From Shinella granuli (GTDB taxonomy: Bacteria > Pseudomonadota > Alphaproteobacteria > Rhizobiales > Rhizobiaceae): DNA of 64,000 bases. A model generated the notes under the pieces. It was not told the DNA's origin, did no database searches, and saw only the letters and a list, made by a program, of their open reading frames with translations. Positions 8,689-16,717 of the stretch are shown in pieces. The stretch's first letter is position 1; each line of letters begins with the position of its first letter. The position numbers and the translations under genes are program-made. The stretch lies in the NCBI RefSeq assembly GCF_004341885.1, contig NZ_SLVX01000016.1:62001-126000 (forward strand), in the 5' to 3' direction.

Positions 8689-8713
8689 AACTGGCGGTGA
8701 CGGCGAAAGTTCC
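8689..8713 (-). promoter_or_regulatory. Candidate EcfG-type general stress promoter
   Basis: On the minus strand GGAAC (8713-8709) is followed after 16 bases by AGTT (8692-8689), close to the alphaproteobacterial EcfG consensus GGAAC-N16/17-CGTT. Initiation would fall near 8683, giving a leader of about 30 bases with an AGGGAG ribosome site before the ATG at 8654. Position and spacing support it, but the element is short and chance matches are possible. Confidence 0.5.
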
Positions 8714-8724
8714 CCCGAACCGCC

Positions 8725-10173
8725 TCAGGCCTCCGCCGGGCCGTCCAGCCCGAGCGCTTCGAGAAGCCGCCGCTGGCGCAACAGGAGATGGGTGAGCGCA
8801 ACGACGTCGCCGGCCGCCGGCTGGTGCGTCATGCCCTCGTCCACCGCCTCGACGATGGCTTCCAGCGTATCGAAGATTTCGCGCGAGACACCGTGCAGCT
8901 CGGAGAACCGCGGATCGGCGACGGCGGCGGCGAGCGTTGCGGTCGTGACGCGCCCGATGCCGTGCGGCACCTTCGCCCCGGCATCGACATAGCCCTCCGG
9001 CAGGTCGCCCTTGAGATTGCGGACGCGGCGATGGCGGATGACATCGATGATCTGGTCGACAGCCTGGCAGGCGCCGGCGACGCGCGAGGGATGGTCCGTA
9101 TCGGCGGCCGCATGCGGCAGGAGTTCGAGTTTGCCGGGATGCCGGGCGGCGAGCGTCAGATAGGGCAGCATCGGCCCGCTGAGCGCGCCGCTCTGCGCAT
9201 CCTTGAAAAGATCGGCGTCGATGGCGGCATGGCGGAGCTGGCCGGAGGCGAGCGCCCGGTCGAGCGCGCCGGCATCCACCACCTCGCCGCGGTCGTAGTT
9301 GACGACGACGGCACCGCGGTTCATCGCCGAGAGCACGGCGTCACCGACGATGCCGGCATTGGCATAGGCGCGCGTCACCGGATCGAGCCGGCCGAGGCCG
9401 ACATGGACGGACAGCGCATCCGCCCCGCTCGCGGCCTCTGCCGGAGAACTGGCGTAGTCAAAGCCCTCGGCCTCGATCCATTGACGGTGCTTCGGACGCG
9501 CATGGATCGCCACCTGCATGCCGAAGGCACGGGCGAGCCTGGCCACTTCACGGCCGATATTGCCATAGCCGATGACCGCCATGCGACGTCCCTCCAGCTT
9601 GGCGGTCGGGTAGGATTTGAGGTCGCGGCCCGTGTCGAAATCGCCGTTCGCCACGCGTTCGTGCAGAACATCGACCGGCAGGTCCGGCGCCACCTTCAAA
9701 AGCGCCTTCATCACCATCTGCGCCGTCGCGCGGCTGTTGATGCCGGGCGTGTTCATGAGGGGCGCGATGCCGCCCTCGCCATTGCCACCGCCCCAGGAGA
9801 GCGAGCCCATATTGCCGGTGCCCGCGCCGATGCGCACGCCGCCAAGCGGAAAGACCGCCAGCCGCGGGATGAAGGTCGCGGCGGCGATGAGGGCGTCATA
9901 TTGACCGCGCGACGTCTGCGCCAGGATCTCCGCCTCGGTGCTGATATCCGGCTGGTAGAAGAAATGGATGCCGGGCGGCAGGGCCTCGCCCGCAAAGGCC
10001 GCATCGTGAAACGTGCCGCCTTTTTCCTCGATATACGCCGCGACCTCGCTGAAATCGGGCCGTCCCTCGGCGTCGAACCGCAGGCCGATCAGGTCGGCGA
10101 TCAGGACACGATAGGCCCGCTCGGGATCGTCGAGCCGCACGTCCTCCCGCAAAGCCGCGTTTCGATCCTGCAT
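8725..10173 (-). CDS. D-isomer specific 2-hydroxyacid dehydrogenase (phosphoglycerate dehydrogenase-like)
   Basis: NAD-dependent dehydrogenase that interconverts a 2-hydroxyacid and its 2-ketoacid. The dinucleotide fold opens at VIGYGNIGREVARLARAFG (Gly202-Gly207). The active-site arginine sits in VVNYDRGEVVDAG and the catalytic histidine in LLPHAAADT, so the catalytic set looks intact. At 482 residues it is longer than simple family members, with a C-terminal extension of about 90 residues. The ATG at 10173 follows GCAGGAGG. The BKACE gene lies 111 bases upstream on the same strand, so the two may form one operon for a keto acid. True 3-phosphoglycerate dehydrogenase activity is unlikely in this context. 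Confidence 0.82.
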   Translation of the reverse strand: MQDRNAALREDVRLDDPERAYRVLIADLIGLRFDAEGRPDFSEVAAYIEEKGGTFHDAAFAGEALPPGIHFFYQPDISTEAEILAQTSRGQYDALIAAATFIPRLAVFPLGGVRIGAGTGNMGSLSWGGGNGEGGIAPLMNTPGINSRATAQMVMKALLKVAPDLPVDVLHERVANGDFDTGRDLKSYPTAKLEGRRMAVIGYGNIGREVARLARAFGMQVAIHARPKHRQWIEAEGFDYASSPAEAASGADALSVHVGLGRLDPVTRAYANAGIVGDAVLSAMNRGAVVVNYDRGEVVDAGALDRALASGQLRHAAIDADLFKDAQSGALSGPMLPYLTLAARHPGKLELLPHAAADTDHPSRVAGACQAVDQIIDVIRHRRVRNLKGDLPEGYVDAGAKVPHGIGRVTTATLAAAVADPRFSELHGVSREIFDTLEAIVEAVDEGMTHQPAAGDVVALTHLLLRQRRLLEALGLDGPAEA

Positions 10174-10284
10174 GGCGCCCCTCCTGCGTGTCTCCTTCTT
10201 TCCGTATGACAGTTTTCCGGGCCTCGCAAGCCGAGGCGCTCTGGCGCATAAGCAGAGGCTTGCAGCTCAATGCATTCAAACGCG

Positions 10285-11124
10285 TCAGGTCGGGGCGCCA
10301 AAGCTCTCGCGCACATCCGCAGCGCTGCACGGCGCGTGACCGAAGTGATCGAGGGCCGTCGCGACTGTTTCGACAAGGTCGGCGTTGGAGGCGGCGAGGC
10401 TGCCGTCGGGCCTGAAGAGATTGTTCTCGAAGCCGACGCGGACATGGCCGCCAAGCAGGGCGCCGGCAGTGACGCAGGCCGCCTCGTGGCGTCCGAAGGC
10501 GCAGACGCTCCAGTTCGAAAAGCGCGGCGCATCCGGTGCGAGGAAGGGCAGCAGGTCGACGGGCTGCGAGGTCTGGGACAGGGTATAGCGGCCGAGCACG
10601 TAGAGCACGGGGATATTCGGCCAGGGCACGAGGCCGCGGCGGATCATGCCTTCAAGGCGCACCGCCTCCGCCGGCTCGTAGAGGATGATCTGCGGCAGGA
10701 CGTTTTCCCGTTTCATCCAGAAGAGCGCCTCGGCGAAGGCGGGTTCGGTGGCCGCATCCGGCGCGAGTTCCCGCAACGCCAGCGAGGCCGCTTCCGGCTT
10801 TACGGCCTTCAGCACGGCGATCTGCTCGGCCGGCGCATAAAGGCCGAGCGCTTCCGTGGTGATCTGGATGACCAGGCGATCGCCCACCGCCGCGCGGATG
10901 ACCGCAATCGCCGCCCCATAGGCATCGGCATCGAGGAGATGACGGCCATCCGGTCGGCGCACATGGACGTGGATCATGGCGGCGCCCGCATCCAGGCATT
11001 CGGCTGCGGTACGCGCCAACTCGCCCGGTGTCAGGGGGATGGCGGGATGGTCCGCCTTGGTGCGGCGGCCGCCGTTTGGGGCCACGGCAATGGCCACGCG
11101 GCGCGGTTCGCGAGAATCTGTCAT
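10285..11124 (-). CDS. BKACE family protein (3-keto-5-aminohexanoate cleavage enzyme, DUF849)
   Basis: Zn-dependent TIM-barrel enzyme of the beta-keto acid cleavage family, which condenses a beta-keto acid with acetyl-CoA to yield acetoacetate and a new CoA thioester. The metal-binding HVHVR motif occurs near residue 51 (GAAMIHVHVRRPDG), and the typical C-terminal GGHVRVGFENNLF is present. The 279-residue length is normal. The gene reads away from the RpiR/aminotransferase operon with about 90 bases between. The substrate is not determined; a beta-keto acid released by transamination of a beta-amino acid would fit the neighbouring aminotransferase. Confidence 0.88.
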   Translation of the reverse strand: MTDSREPRRVAIAVAPNGGRRTKADHPAIPLTPGELARTAAECLDAGAAMIHVHVRRPDGRHLLDADAYGAAIAVIRAAVGDRLVIQITTEALGLYAPAEQIAVLKAVKPEAASLALRELAPDAATEPAFAEALFWMKRENVLPQIILYEPAEAVRLEGMIRRGLVPWPNIPVLYVLGRYTLSQTSQPVDLLPFLAPDAPRFSNWSVCAFGRHEAACVTAGALLGGHVRVGFENNLFRPDGSLAASNADLVETVATALDHFGHAPCSAADVRESFGAPT

Positions 11125-11215
11125 CGTGCATCCAGCATATGATTCATATGGATCATATATCTACATTAATGAAACAACTGTTGCAAAGAAATTTGGAAAG
11201 GTGTATTCGATCGCC
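11125..11215. promoter_or_regulatory. Divergent promoter with inverted repeats
   Basis: AT-rich intergenic region between the BKACE gene and the RpiR gene. ATATGAT (11137-11143) pairs with ATCATAT (11152-11158), with a second overlapping repeat CATATG-ATT-CATATG (11136-11150). A short CAAC-T-GTTG (11175-11183) follows closer to the regulator start. These are candidate operators for the adjacent RpiR protein on both flanking promoters; binding is inferred from position only. Confidence 0.45.
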
Positions 11216-12100
11216 ATGCAAAACGGCCCTCTCGCAGACCAGATCGTCCAGGCCTTCGACACGATGTCGGAGCAGCTCCGGGCCGCCGCGCGCTATGTGC
11301 TGAACCAGCCGCGCGAGGTCGCGCTGTTGTCCATGCGCGAGCAGGCACGGCAGGCGGGCGTGCAGCCCGCCACCATGACGCGGCTTGCCAAGCATCTCGG
11401 CCTTGCCGGCTACGAGGACATCCGCCAGCTCCATGCGGACGCCATGCGCGGCGACGTGACGGGCTTTGCCGGCCGCGTCGGCGCGCAGGCGAAGAGCCAG
11501 AAACTGAAGGGCGACCAGGCGCTGGCAGCCGACATGCTGGGCGGCATCGCCGCGCAGGTCGGCCAGCTCTCGCAGCCGCAATCGCTGGAAATGCTGGTGG
11601 AAGCCGCCCGCCGGCTCGGCGCCGCGCGGCGCATCTATTGCCTCGGCCTGCGCTCCAGCCATTCGCCGGCCTGGCACCTGCACTACATCCTGTCGCTGGC
11701 GGGAAAACACTCGATCATGCTGGATGCCGTCGGCGGCATCGGCGCCGATGCGCTCGGCAGCGCGAGCGGCGAGGACGTGATGGTCGCGGTCAGCGTGCTG
11801 CCCTATACGCGCCAGACGATCGAGATCGCCGATTATGCCGGCGAGGCGGGCGTGCCGCTGATCGCCATCACCGACAGCCTCGTCGCCCCCCTTGCCCAGC
11901 TTGCCGCCTGCACGCTGGTCGTGCCGACCGAAAGCCCGTCGTTCCTGCACACCATGTCGCCGGCCTTCGTCGTCGCCGAGGTGCTGGGCGCGCTGGTCGC
12001 CGGCCAGGCAGGGGATGCGGCAGGCGCCGCGCTTGCCGCCGTCGATCACCAATCGGCCGCCCTCAACACCCATCTCAAGACGAGGACGAAGCGCCCGTGA
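11216..12100 (+). CDS. MurR/RpiR family transcriptional regulator
   Basis: Regulator with an N-terminal RpiR helix-turn-helix (MREQARQAGVQPATMTRLAK, about residues 41-60) and a C-terminal SIS domain (about residues 120-270, including YCLGLRSSHSPAWHLHY). The length is 294 residues from the ATG at 11216; an in-frame GTG at 11201 is an alternative five codons upstream. It is the first gene of the aminotransferase/GlnHPQ/C45 operon, overlaps the aminotransferase start (GTGA) and is divergent from the BKACE gene, so it probably controls both units. The ligand is unknown. Confidence 0.88.
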   Translation: MQNGPLADQIVQAFDTMSEQLRAAARYVLNQPREVALLSMREQARQAGVQPATMTRLAKHLGLAGYEDIRQLHADAMRGDVTGFAGRVGAQAKSQKLKGDQALAADMLGGIAAQVGQLSQPQSLEMLVEAARRLGAARRIYCLGLRSSHSPAWHLHYILSLAGKHSIMLDAVGGIGADALGSASGEDVMVAVSVLPYTRQTIEIADYAGEAGVPLIAITDSLVAPLAQLAACTLVVPTESPSFLHTMSPAFVVAEVLGALVAGQAGDAAGAALAAVDHQSAALNTHLKTRTKRP

Positions 12101-13434
12101 CCCGCCTTCTGCATCGCGCCATCCATTCCCGCATGCCGGTCGCCGTGGGCGGCAGGGGCATCGAATTGTTCGATGCCGAGGGCAAGGCCTATATCGACGC
12201 CTCGGGCGGCGCCGCCGTTTCCTGCCTCGGCCACGCCCATCCCGCCGTCCTTTCCGCCCTGCACGAGCAGCTCGATCGGCTCGCCTATGCCCATACCGGC
12301 TTCTTCACCTCTGAAGCTGCCGAAGCGCTGGCGGAGCTGCTGATCGCGGATGCACCGGCAGGGTTGAGCCATGCCTATCTCGTCAGCGGCGGCTCGGAAG
12401 CGGTCGAGGCGGCGCTGAAGATGGCGCGGCAATATTTCGTCGAGAAGGGTGAGCCGCAGCGCCGCCACATCATCGCGCGCCGCCAGAGCTATCACGGCAA
12501 CACGCTCGGGGCGCTTGCCGCGGGCGGCAACGAGTGGCGGCGCGCGCAGTTCAAGCCGCTGCTCGTCGAAACCCACCATATCGACCCGTGCTATGCCTAT
12601 CGCCTGCAGGAGACCGGCGAGAGCGACGAGGCCTATGCGGCTCGTGCCGCGCAGCAGCTCGAAGACAAGATCCTCGAACTCGGCGCGGACGCGGTCATCG
12701 CCTTCGTCGCCGAAACGGTCGTCGGCGCCACGGCCGGCGCGGTTCCGCCAGTCGCCGACTACCTGAAGCGCATCCGCGCCATCTGCGACCGTTACGGCGT
12801 GCTGCTCATCCTCGACGAGGTGATGTGCGGCATGGGCCGCACCGGGACGCTGCATGCCTGCGAACAGGACGGCGTCGCGCCGGACCTGATGACCATCGCC
12901 AAGGGGCTTGGCGGCGGCTACCAGCCGGTCGGCGCCGTGCTCCTCTCGGAGAAGATCTTCGAGGCCTTCGCCAGCGGCTCCGGCTTCTTCCAGCACGGAC
13001 ACACCTATATGGGCCATCCGATGGCCGCCGCCGCCGGCCTTGCGGTGCAGCAGGTCATCCGGCGCGAAAACCTTCTTGCCAACGTCGTTGCGATGGGCGC
13101 GGAACTGGAGCGCCAGCTCGTCGAGCGCCTCGGCAACCACCATCATGTCGGCGACATCCGCGGGCGCGGCCTGTTCCGCGGGGTTGAACTGGTGGCCGAT
13201 CGCGCCGGCAAGCAGCCCTTCGACCCGAAATTCAAGCTCAACGTCCTGATCAAGAAGGAAGCCATGGCGCGCGGCCTGATGGTCTATCCGATGGGCGGCA
13301 CGATCGACGGCCGGCAGGGCGACCATGTGCTGATCGCCCCGCCCTTCATCGTCGAGCGCGCGGACATCACGCGCATCGTCGAGCGGCTGGGCGATGCGAT
13401 CGATGCCGCCGTCAGCACACTTCCACACGCATAA
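12097..13434 (+). CDS. Class III PLP-dependent aminotransferase
   Basis: Pyridoxal-phosphate aminotransferase of the omega-amino acid/acetylornithine group, moving an amino group between a terminal or beta amine and a keto acid. Lys269 in MTIAKGLGGGYQPVGA is the expected Schiff-base lysine, and Asp240 in LLILDEVMCGMGRTG contacts the pyridine nitrogen. The cofactor phosphate loop VSGGSEAVEAALK lies near residue 97. The 445-residue length is typical. The GTG at 12097 overlaps the regulator stop by four bases. Placement beside GlnHPQ and an amide hydrolase suggests it processes the amine freed from an imported amino acid derivative. Confidence 0.9.
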   Translation: MTRLLHRAIHSRMPVAVGGRGIELFDAEGKAYIDASGGAAVSCLGHAHPAVLSALHEQLDRLAYAHTGFFTSEAAEALAELLIADAPAGLSHAYLVSGGSEAVEAALKMARQYFVEKGEPQRRHIIARRQSYHGNTLGALAAGGNEWRRAQFKPLLVETHHIDPCYAYRLQETGESDEAYAARAAQQLEDKILELGADAVIAFVAETVVGATAGAVPPVADYLKRIRAICDRYGVLLILDEVMCGMGRTGTLHACEQDGVAPDLMTIAKGLGGGYQPVGAVLLSEKIFEAFASGSGFFQHGHTYMGHPMAAAAGLAVQQVIRRENLLANVVAMGAELERQLVERLGNHHHVGDIRGRGLFRGVELVADRAGKQPFDPKFKLNVLIKKEAMARGLMVYPMGGTIDGRQGDHVLIAPPFIVERADITRIVERLGDAIDAAVSTLPHA

Positions 13435-13455
13435 CCAAGCAAAAGGGGAACGACC

Positions 13456-14196
13456 ATGAAACTGCGTACCATTCTATTTGCCGCCTTCGCATCGGCCCTC
13501 GCCTTCGGCCAGGCCGCGCAGGCCGAAGACCTTGTGGTCGCCACCGACACGGCCTTCGTGCCCTTCGAATTCAAGGAAGGCGACAAGTATGTCGGCTTCG
13601 ACATAGACATGTGGGATGCCATCGCCAAGGAGATCGGCGTCACCTACACGCTGCAGCCGATGGACTTCAACGGCATCATCCCCGCGCTCCAGACCAAGCA
13701 GGTGGATGTCGCGCTCGCCGGCATCACCATCAAGGACGAGCGCAAGAAGGCGATCGATTTCTCCGACGGCTATTACGACAGCGGCTTCCTGCTGATGGTG
13801 CCGGCGGACAGCACGGTCCAGAGCGCCGAGGACCTGAAGGGCAAGATCCTCGCCACCAAGACCGGCACCTCGGCGACGGACTACGCCAAGGAGCACTTCA
13901 AGGAGACGGAGCTGCGCCAGTTCCCCAACATCGACAATGCCTATCTGGAACTGCAGACCGGCCGCGTCGACGCCGCCATGCACGATACGCCGAACGTGCT
14001 CTACTACGTGAAGACCGCCGGCGGCGGCAAGGTGAAGGCCGTCGGCGAGCAGATGATGGCCCATCAATACGGCATCGGCTTCCCGAAGGGCAGCGAGCTC
14101 GTCGCCAAGGTGAACGCCGCGCTCGCCAACATGAAGAAGGACGGCCGCTACACCGAGATCTACAAGAAGTGGTTCGGCACCGAGCCGAAGCTCTGA
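13456..14196 (+). CDS. glnH: Amino acid ABC transporter binding protein, GlnH-like
   Basis: Periplasmic receptor of a polar amino-acid importer. A signal peptide covers residues 1-23 (ending GQAAQA). The mature sequence is strikingly like E. coli GlnH, including [52 protein letters not shown], and the C-terminal [10 protein letters not shown]. The 246 residues match GlnH length. The ATG at 13456 has AAAAGGGGAA upstream. A strong hairpin lies between it and the permease, which usually allows excess receptor over permease. Glutamine is the family precedent, but the context leaves room for a modified amino acid. Confidence 0.92.
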   Translation: MKLRTILFAAFASALAFGQAAQAEDLVVATDTAFVPFEFKEGDKYVGFDIDMWDAIAKEIGVTYTLQPMDFNGIIPALQTKQVDVALAGITIKDERKKAIDFSDGYYDSGFLLMVPADSTVQSAEDLKGKILATKTGTSATDYAKEHFKETELRQFPNIDNAYLELQTGRVDAAMHDTPNVLYYVKTAGGGKVKAVGEQMMAHQYGIGFPKGSELVAKVNAALANMKKDGRYTEIYKKWFGTEPKL

Positions 14197-14208
14197 CGCC
14201 TTAGCCCC

Positions 14209-14234
14209 GGGCGCGCCGGCAGGCTGGCGCGCCC
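14209..14234 (+). terminator. Intercistronic hairpin after the receptor gene
   Basis: GGGCGCGCC (14209-14217) pairs perfectly with GGCGCGCCC (14226-14234) across an eight-base loop. It lies between glnH and glnP without a T-run. It probably stabilises the upstream message or attenuates read-through, so that more receptor than permease is made. Confidence 0.6.
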
Positions 14235-14256
14235 TCCTCACGCCGGGGAGCCTTTT

Positions 14257-14913
14257 ATGGAATTCGACTGGTCCGTCATCGGCGAGGCCATGCCCGCCCT
14301 GTTGAGCGGCGCACGCCTTACCATCCTCATCACCCTTGCCGGCCTCGTGGGCGGCCTTGCCGTGGGCTTCGTCGCGGGCCTGATGCGCGCCTATGGCAAT
14401 GCGTTCCTGAACGCCATCGCCTTTGCCTATATCGAGCTCATCCGCGGCACGCCGATCGTCGTGCAGGTGATGTTCATCTATTTCGCGCTGCCGGTTCTCG
14501 CCGATATCCGCGTCAATCCGATGACCGCTGCCGTCACGGCGATCGTCGTCAATGCCGGCGCCTATATCGCGGAGATCGTGCGCGGCTCCTTCCTCTCCGT
14601 GCACAGGGGATTGAAGGAGGCCGGCCTGGCGCTCGGCCTGCCGCTGTGGAAGGTACTGGTCTACATCATCGGCCCCGTCGCCTTCCGGCGGATGATCCCG
14701 CCGCTCGGCAACCAGTTCATCGTCAGCCTCAAGGACACCTCGCTGTTCATCGTCATCGGCGTCGGCGAACTCACCCGCCAGGGCCAGGAGATCATGGCCG
14801 CCAACTTCCGCGCGGTCGAGATCTGGAGCGCGGTGGCGATCCTCTACCTCCTGATGACCGGAACCCTGACGCTGATCCTGCGCGTCACCGAAAAGAGGAT
14901 GCGGATCCTGTGA
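14257..14913 (+). CDS. glnP: Amino acid ABC transporter permease, GlnP-like
   Basis: Inner-membrane permease, 218 residues, with about five membrane helices beginning near residue 18. The sequence tracks E. coli GlnP closely: MEFDWS at the N-terminus, [20 protein letters not shown] in the middle, the coupling loop [14 protein letters not shown], and [20 protein letters not shown]. The ATG at 14257 follows GGGGAG. Its stop overlaps the ATPase start (GTGA). It works with GlnH and GlnQ to import a polar amino acid. Confidence 0.92.
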   Translation: MEFDWSVIGEAMPALLSGARLTILITLAGLVGGLAVGFVAGLMRAYGNAFLNAIAFAYIELIRGTPIVVQVMFIYFALPVLADIRVNPMTAAVTAIVVNAGAYIAEIVRGSFLSVHRGLKEAGLALGLPLWKVLVYIIGPVAFRRMIPPLGNQFIVSLKDTSLFIVIGVGELTRQGQEIMAANFRAVEIWSAVAILYLLMTGTLTLILRVTEKRMRIL

Positions 14914-15638
14914 GCATCGTGGAATTTCGAAACGTCACGAAGACCTTCGGCCCCGTCGTGGTGCTGCGCGAGGTCGACCTCAACATCGACAAGGGCGAGG
15001 TGGTCGTGCTGATCGGCCCGTCCGGCTCCGGAAAGTCGACGCTGCTTCGCTGCATCAACGCGCTGGAGGAGATCAACGGCGGGGATCTCGTCGTCGACAA
15101 TATCAGCGTCAAGGCCGGCCGCTCGCAGGTTCGCCTCATCCGCCAGGAGGCCGGCATGGTCTTCCAGCAGTTCAACCTCTTCCCGCAGATGACGGCGCTG
15201 GAAAACGTCGCCTTCGGCCCCCGGCGCGTGCGCGGCATCAGCCGTGCCGAGGCCGAGGAGCAGGCCAGGGCGCTGCTCGCCAAGGTCGGCCTTGCCGAGC
15301 GCGGCCACCACTATCCGGCCGAGCTTTCCGGCGGCCAGCAGCAGCGCGTGGCGATCGCCCGGGCGCTGGCCGTCAAGCCGAAGCTGATGCTGTTCGACGA
15401 GCCGACCTCCGCGCTCGACCCGGAACTGCGCCACGAGGTGCTGCGCGTCATGCAGGCGCTCGCCGAGGAGGGCATGACGATGATCGTGGTCACGCACGAA
15501 ATGGCCTTTGCCCGCCAGGTCGGCACGCGGCTGATCTTCATGGAGGATGGCAAGATCTCCGTCGACGGCAAGCCGGCCGACCTGCTCGCCAATCCGGAAA
15601 ATCCACGCCTGCGGGAGTTCTTGCAGCATGTCCACTGA
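14910..15638 (+). CDS. glnQ: Amino acid ABC transporter ATP-binding protein, GlnQ-like
   Basis: Cytoplasmic ATPase of the GlnHPQ importer. Walker A GPSGSGKS, the signature LSGGQQQR, Walker [20 protein letters not shown] and the H-loop VVTHEMAF are all present. The 242-residue length and the C-terminal LREFLQHV match GlnQ. The GTG at 14910 overlaps the permease stop and keeps the conserved N-terminus [13 protein letters not shown]. The following hydrolase gene starts 11 bases before this gene ends, so the whole set is co-translated. Confidence 0.93.
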   Translation: MSIVEFRNVTKTFGPVVVLREVDLNIDKGEVVVLIGPSGSGKSTLLRCINALEEINGGDLVVDNISVKAGRSQVRLIRQEAGMVFQQFNLFPQMTALENVAFGPRRVRGISRAEAEEQARALLAKVGLAERGHHYPAELSGGQQQRVAIARALAVKPKLMLFDEPTSALDPELRHEVLRVMQALAEEGMTMIVVTHEMAFARQVGTRLIFMEDGKISVDGKPADLLANPENPRLREFLQHVH

Positions 15639-16671
15639 CAACCGGCTGGGTTACATCGAGATCGCCGGCATGCCGCGGGAGATCGGCCTCCAGCTCGGCC
15701 GTTTCGGCCGCGACATCGCCCATCGCCACCTCGTGCACGGCCATGCCTGGGCCTCGGTCCTCGCCTTTCGCGCGGATCCGCGCGTTGCCGCGATGCGCCG
15801 GATGGTGGAGGCCCGCTTCCCCGCCTGTTGGGCGGAACTGCAGGGCCTCGCCCTCGGCCTCGATCTTCCCTTCGACGACGTCTTCCTGTGGAACTGCCGC
15901 GGCGACCTCTGGGCCTTCGCGCCGGATGGCTGCACGACGGTGCAGATACCGGGCGCCGAACCGCTGCTTGCCCACAACGAGGACGGCGATCCCGGCTTTC
16001 GAGGCCATTGCGCGCTCGCCCATATCCGCCCGGAGGGCGGCACGGCCTTCACCAGCTTCGTCTACCCGGCCTCGATCCCCGGCCACACCTTTGCGGTGAC
16101 GGCGACGGGTCTCGTCCAGACCGTCAACAATATCCGCTCGCGCGGTGTCGGCGCCGGCCTACCGCGCATGGTGCTCGGGCGCGCCCTGCTGGATTGCCCG
16201 TCGATCGACGCGGCTATCCACCTGCTGGAGCGTTCGGAACGCGCCGGCGCCTTCCACATGACGCTCGGGCAAAGGGGCGATCCGCGGCTTGTCGGCGTGG
16301 AATTCACCCACGAGCACTGCTCCACCGTCACGCTCGACCGCCCGCAATGCCACGCCAACCACCTCGTTCATGCCGGCATGGCCGGCGAACGACAGGTGAT
16401 CACCGGCTCCTCCCGGTCCCGGCAGCAACGCGGGGACCAAATCATCGCCGAGGGCGGGGAAGGCCTGCGGGATCCACGCGCCATCCTGTGGGACAAGGCC
16501 GTAGCGCCACTGCCCATCTACCGCGCGCAGCCGGACGACCCGGACCACGAGAACACGCTGGCGACCGCCGTGTTCCACATCGGCGCGAACGCCATCCGCT
16601 GGCAGGTCCATGATCGCCCGGAGGAGACGCCCCGCTTCGTGATGGACGGCACCCTCAAGCCCGTGTCCTGA
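15628..16671 (+). CDS. C45 family peptidase / acyltransferase-like amide hydrolase
   Basis: Ntn-hydrolase of the penicillin acyltransferase (peptidase C45) group, which autocleaves before a cysteine and hydrolyses or transfers N-acyl amides. Cys102 in DGCTTVQIPG is the expected nucleophile. Family landmarks LLAHNEDGDPGF, the mid-section TGLVQTVNNIRSRGVG and the aspartate/asparagine-rich C-terminal half (CHANHLVHAGM) follow. The 347 residues fit, and no signal peptide is seen. Because it is fused translationally to the GlnHPQ operon, its substrate is probably an N-acylated amino acid brought in by that transporter. It is the last gene of the plus-strand operon. Confidence 0.82.
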   Translation: MSTDNRLGYIEIAGMPREIGLQLGRFGRDIAHRHLVHGHAWASVLAFRADPRVAAMRRMVEARFPACWAELQGLALGLDLPFDDVFLWNCRGDLWAFAPDGCTTVQIPGAEPLLAHNEDGDPGFRGHCALAHIRPEGGTAFTSFVYPASIPGHTFAVTATGLVQTVNNIRSRGVGAGLPRMVLGRALLDCPSIDAAIHLLERSERAGAFHMTLGQRGDPRLVGVEFTHEHCSTVTLDRPQCHANHLVHAGMAGERQVITGSSRSRQQRGDQIIAEGGEGLRDPRAILWDKAVAPLPIYRAQPDDPDHENTLATAVFHIGANAIRWQVHDRPEETPRFVMDGTLKPVS

Positions 16672-16686
16672 TATCCGCCTGTCGAA

Positions 16687-16709
16687 GGGGCGGCGGTGAC
16701 AGCCGCCCC
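16687..16709. terminator. Bidirectional terminator hairpin between convergent genes
   Basis: GGGGCGGC (16687-16694) pairs with GCCGCCCC (16702-16709) around a seven-base loop in the 46-base gap between the convergent C45 hydrolase and L-fuconate dehydratase genes. The T-tract is weak, so termination strength is uncertain. Confidence 0.55.
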
Positions 16710-16717
16710 GCCCCTCG

